A DNA stretch of 64,000 nt from Plantago ovata (taxonomy: Eukaryota > Streptophyta > Magnoliopsida > Lamiales > Plantaginaceae). The position numbers and the translations under genes were made by a program. The DNA is taken from positions 99,695,982-99,759,981 of the forward strand of contig CM051457.1 in the NCBI GenBank assembly GCA_028274465.1. Reading direction: 5' to 3'. The stretch's first letter is position 1, and every line of letters starts with the position of its first letter. Positions 59,934 to 64,000 of the stretch are shown piece after piece. The notes under the pieces were generated by a model. The model saw nothing but the letters and a program-made list of their open reading frames with translations, did no database searches and had not been told where the DNA came from.

Positions 59934-62002
59934 TGTAAGAAAATATGGTCAGAGTTACCCCTAGGGTACGCAGCGGAATTTTAAAAAAATTTCTTAACAT
60001 ACTGGTTAATTGATTATGCATATGTCGTATATATATAAACACGTCAATTAGAAGACTAACCTTACTTCCAAAGCAGCTTCCAAGTCTTCGTAATATTCCG
60101 GTGTATCTTCTCCTTCGCCGAAGTCGAAGATATCTAAAATACTTTGTATATCTGCAAGACAATAAGAGTTAGTTTCCAGATCCTAGAACCTCAACCTTGG
60201 TATCCACGGATGAACAGCCTATCGGAAGAATGCTAGGATATTCTTTGTGTGACCAAGAAGACGGGGCGGCAATTCCCTCCGGTGGTGATGCGCGCGCGTG
60301 AGGTTAAGAGAGGAGGGGAGAGTTTTTATTTTCTCTAAGAAAACTGGGTAGAATGACTGTGTAAGTCTATGTCTGAAACTGTGTGTAAAACTCTCTCTAA
60401 TAGTCTACTATATATAGTAGTCTATAGAAGCCTAAAGCATAAGCAATTAGACTTCGTAAAGGAATAAGAATCTAATTCTTATCGCACAAGGAAACCAATA
60501 TCAAGTCTAGATTCATTCCCAATCAAATCAAAACTCAATCAGGAAAATCTAACTTATCCCTTGGACTTCTAATAGAGGAAGGAGTCGAACTCATTCCCCT
60601 ACCCTGCCACGCGCGCGCCTGTCCTACGGGACGTGGGTCCCACTTTTGGGACCCACATATATTTCTAAGGCAATCCAAACTCCAAGTAGATTTTGCCCAA
60701 GTGCATATGTTAATTAACATATCCTTTACAATCAAACCTCCATTATATTTCTAAAATATAATCTTTAATTATATTTACATAAAATACAATTAATTAGCCA
60801 ATTCAATTAATAATTCCAAATTTGAGCCACCAAATATTATAATTAATTGCAAATCGATTATAATCCATCCATCACAATTAATTCCAAATTAATTGCGATT
60901 CCATCTTCAAGGATATTCTGATAGGCTGAATCACCACATAGTGTGACCCATAGGGCCTCACCGTATTAAGCAAGTCCTAGACTAGGCAACATGGAATTCC
61001 TAGACGGTTCCATTTGCAATATTAATACGTGAGGACGTTTGAGAGGTTTTCTCAAAGCTAACCAATTCGTTGCGAAGCCTGTTGCGCTCAACGCGGCGAT
61101 GGTAACGTCCCTTCATCTGACTTGCTCGAATGTATCTAGGATCGATGAAGTGTCTATCCCAGTAATACATCCACGGGCGTCTCAGGGAGTTGTTTGGTCA
61201 AGATATACTTATGACCATCATAATATATCATTTGCACTGGCCAGTGACTTTACCAACACAACTATGCAGACTATGAGCAGTGCTCTCCTGTGCTACACTT
61301 GAGAGATGAATCCTTCACAGAATCACTTACCACCCCCATTTGTATTTAGCCATAATCCTGGATCGTGTCTTAGGTCAGCTGCTTATTCAGAGCTGACATC
61401 GACGGGTCCACCAAGGATATGTGGCAACAAATGTGATGATAAAGTCCTGTAAGTGCAAAGGACGAATGGCATCACTTCGACAACTCACCGGTTCCCATAG
61501 ACACGTCGGTGTAGAGTATACATCGATGGGAGTGTCCGGTGGGTACTTCCATTGTTCGATAAAGCTTCTTCGAACAACTATGCGCAGTTATGGGAACGTT
61601 CCTTGATTGTCCAACAATCCGTTCCGTGGCCGTGGGATCGGCTCACACTTGCTCCAACAAGTATAACCTCCACGCATACTAGTCTTGTCAGGTTCATTCA
61701 GACCCCCACATCCGAGATGTACCACAACTAGGGAGAGTTTGTGATAGATGATAACTCACATAGCTCCCACTAACTGTGTGATCGGTCATCTATCCGAGGG
61801 GACATGTTCAATATCAATACAGACAGCAATAAAGATATGACATGCTGCAGCCTGGTGTAATATAAATATGAAAGCGATACTCAACAGTAAAATGAAACAA
61901 ACATATATTATATTACGTTGACCTGTGTAATAGTACATATATGTCCTCTATAAGGGCACCATGCCCGTAGTAAGGACTGTCTCTAGGACATATACACTAT
62001 CA
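59934..62002 (-). mobile_element. Inverted solo LTR of the same copia family
   Basis: Reverse complement of the LTRs at 49475 and 57736: begins TGTAAGAAAATATGGTCAGA and ends GGACATATACACTATCA. The 5-bp duplication ACAGG at 59929-59933 and 62003-62007 shows an independent insertion followed by LTR-LTR recombination. Length is 2,069 bp. Confidence 0.93.
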
Positions 62003-62017
62003 ACAGGCACATGCACA

Positions 62018-62700
62018 CTAAGGGGAAGGCCAGTTCTCCCACGTCTCGAAACGATCCTCTGAAGTGCTGGAACTCCAATCAACCCTGGGGTTGGGCTCAT
62101 ATGACGCCTCGATCAGACAATTCTCCGGTATTGGCTGACTTGATTCCCCTACGGGAATACGCTGGTCGTTGTAGAACATGTCGAACTGGGTGTCCCCAAA
62201 AATTCGGACCAAAATCTCTTCCTGTGGTTCGATGCGATCGAAATATCGAGTGGCGTACCGAAACATCTGTGTGTCATGCATATCATTTCAAAATCAAGAA
62301 GACTTAGAATAGTATTATTAAATGATTCATTACGGTAACATACCCGACGGACGCCGCTCCTAACCATTTTTGGAACGTAAATGGCAGTTGGGTTCCTTCG
62401 GACACGAACATTCGGCAACTGTATAATATACATCCAAGCATTGAATCGCATGGCCAAGTCGATGAACTCCTCTAACACTTGTTCCTTTGTGAAGCATGTG
62501 TGCATGAATCCCTTGTGCATTTGTTGTGTCCACTAGCGCAACAAGTTTTCCTCCACATGATAGCGTCGAAATGTGCGAGGATTTGTAGCCTTGTGCTCAG
62601 ATAGAAACGCAATAGGTAGGCATCCTCTCTCGCTCCCCATGTACGGCAAAGAGTTGAGTATTTGCGGCACCTACGATCACAAACAAACGTTGCCATGTTC
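62018..62700 (-). pseudogene. Unrecognised minus-strand coding remnant
   Basis: Two coding-like pieces. The upstream one (about 62650-62345) reads HKATNPRTFRRYHVEENLLR, an in-frame TAG at about 62535, then WTQQMHKGFMHTCFTKEQ and NAWMYIIQLPNVRVRRNPTA. It ends near a GGTATGTTACC donor. The downstream one (about 62275-62018) reads MFRYATRYFDRIEPQEEI to a stop after FETWENWPSP. The codon texture is protein-like but I do not recognise a family. It may belong with the neighbouring Myb/SANT-like gene, or to a decayed transposon. Confidence 0.4.
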
Positions 62701-63043
62701 CCTGTACGATATGCAAAAATGCGTCATTTTTTTAATTCACATATGGAAAACTACCACTACCGGTGCTGTTAAACGAAATTGTAGAAAGTGTAATGGATTA
62801 CAGTAATGAAAACACGCAAGATTGGAATAACATAGTTTATTTGAATACACATCTAATGACAAATGTTCATGAACATCAAATATTTTACAAACAATGCGAC
62901 CTTAGAACACATAGAGATTAGTTTATCCCCAAACGGTTGTACGGATTACATATATTACAAGTGGAGGCCTTATTGAACTTGCTTATTGCAAAAAGATATC
63001 CGTTTTCAAACAATTGGCCTTTAGATGCACACAAAAAACTCTG
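62700..63043. other. Spacer downstream of the Myb/SANT-like gene
   Basis: About 340 bp, AT-rich, between the stop of the Myb/SANT-like gene and the upstream edge of the coding remnant. No feature seen. Confidence 0.5.
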
Positions 63044-63594
63044 CTACTTTTCTTCGCCAAACATTCTCACTAGGGTACTCCAACCGGTAACGGTGATGTC
63101 CAACATGGAAGCATTGTCTTCCCCGATCTGTTACGTGTGGAAAAAAAAAAGGAAATTTTTTTCAAAGGGTGTTCAGTAAGTTAATGACGGACCCAAATTA
63201 ACAGCATGTCATTATATAATTGATTGATTGTTTAGTATAAGTTTTACCCACTTACCGATCGGATCTGGATTTCGTAATAGGAGGGCCCTTGGAGCCTTCC
63301 CGTTGCTTCGTTCATCCTATACTGTGGGTAGTCTGCCAACACACACCTAATCCCCCAATACACATGTTCAATTGTTAAAAGCTTAATCTTGCATTGCATT
63401 ATCGTTACCCCTAACTGGGTGCAGAAACGCATATAATATTGCGTGTTAAGTTGCCGTACGATGCTTCTCCATGTCGGCGCATCAAACTCCTCGCCCTCCA
63501 ACATACCGATATTATGGTGGTGGGCTCCACAAATTTCAATGAACTGTGCTGTTTCCCAGTCATTCCACGAATCTTCAATGTTGAACAGAGACAT
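63044..63594 (-). CDS. Small Myb/SANT-like domain protein (two exons)
   Basis: Exon 1 63256-63594 (MSLFNIEDSWNDWETAQF) ends at a GTAAGT donor. Exon 2 63044-63127 starts after an AACAG acceptor and ends MFGEEK-stop. Phases fit and give 140 residues. The pattern of spaced aromatic residues (DSWNDWETAQFIEIC, APTWRSIVRQLN, then a lysine-leucine helix KIKLLTIEHVYWG) fits the Myb/SANT-like DNA-binding domain found in plant L10-interacting-MYB-type proteins and in the accessory protein of PIF/Harbinger transposons. A third, upstream exon is possible because TTTTAG precedes an in-frame NFRV before the ATG. Whether it is a host gene or a transposon accessory gene is undecided. Confidence 0.5.
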
Positions 63595-63659
63595 CACACG
63601 AAAATTCTAAAAAATGTAATGAGGGTCAGCTTTATTTTACAACATGTTGAAGGGTAATT

Positions 63660-64000
63660 CGTGTTTCTTTCTAAGTTCGCAATGAGTCGCTATTCTAAGT
63701 CTTTCTAGTTCTTCTTGTAGTGTCCCTCTGAGATAGGAAATGAGCCTTCTTGTAGCTTCCTCGCACCTGAAATAGACTAGAGGGGGGGGTTAGTGTCTCT
63801 TGCCCGGTCTGTAAGTTATCAGACCGGAGAGGCGACTTTACGAGTAGGGAGTTGTGAGGCTTCCCTAGTAAGAGTAGTGAAAGTGGTGCTCGGGTGACGT
63901 AGTTAATGCTTACTGTTGGAGAGTAAATGAGGGCCTTTTATACTTGAGACCCTTCATCTTCAGGTCATGTAGGATCACGCCACGTGTACGGCCAGGATTG
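63660..64000. other. Window-edge sequence upstream of the Myb/SANT-like gene
   Basis: Less AT-rich than the rest, with an eight-G run at 63783-63790. No coding frame or transposon end is supported; it may hold the promoter of the minus-strand gene. Confidence 0.4.

Noticed and set aside
1..64000. tRNA, rRNA or other structured RNA genes
   Set aside because: I looked for cloverleaf-like boxes and rRNA-like blocks and saw none convincing; the only tRNA-related sequence is the copia primer-binding site.

Overview
This is nuclear DNA of a flowering plant, most likely a eudicot. It is AT-rich, its genes are split by many GT-AG introns, and it carries plant-type transposons of nearly every class. 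I cannot name the species from the sequence alone.

Layout. (1) 1-1561: repeat-rich sequence with two TAA arrays. (2) 1562-18636, minus strand: one large, apparently intact host gene. I could chain 24 exons with consistent phases into 1,980 codons. It begins with a discoidin/galactose-binding-like module and ends in a charged coiled coil; the last exon(s) are not in the window. (3) 18913-28555: a 9.6-kb Mutator-like element (MULE) with a perfect 9-bp target duplication. It holds two convergent genes: an intact Ulp1/C48-type protease gene on the plus strand and a FAR1/MULE transposase gene on the minus strand with a single in-frame TGA. Its non-coding DNA is saturated with an AACATAG/AACATGG motif. 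(4) 28853-33161: a second MULE-like element with a 10-bp target duplication, without an intact gene, saturated with a different motif (AAAACCATAAC) whose orientation flips near the middle. (5) 34850-35517: a small hAT-like element. (6) 36111-48850: a nested cluster. A LINE (minus strand) is broken by a gypsy 3' LTR fragment and by a copia solo LTR, and that solo LTR is itself split by a 3.3-kb CACTA element carrying a small five-exon transposase-related gene. (7) 49475-59820: a full-length but degenerate Ty1/copia element with equal 2,085-bp LTRs and TTATT target duplication, followed 113 bp later by an inverted solo LTR of the same family (59934-62002). (8) 62008-64000: an unrecognised minus-strand coding remnant and a small two-exon gene for a Myb/SANT-like protein.

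How parts relate. The host gene is the only clear cellular gene. The first MULE sits 276 bp upstream of its start codon and so occupies its promoter region. The MULE's Ulp1-like gene has kept an open frame of 1,063 codons while the transposase of the same copy has picked up a nonsense codon. That asymmetry, and the dense short motifs specific to each MULE, are the most unusual signals in the window.
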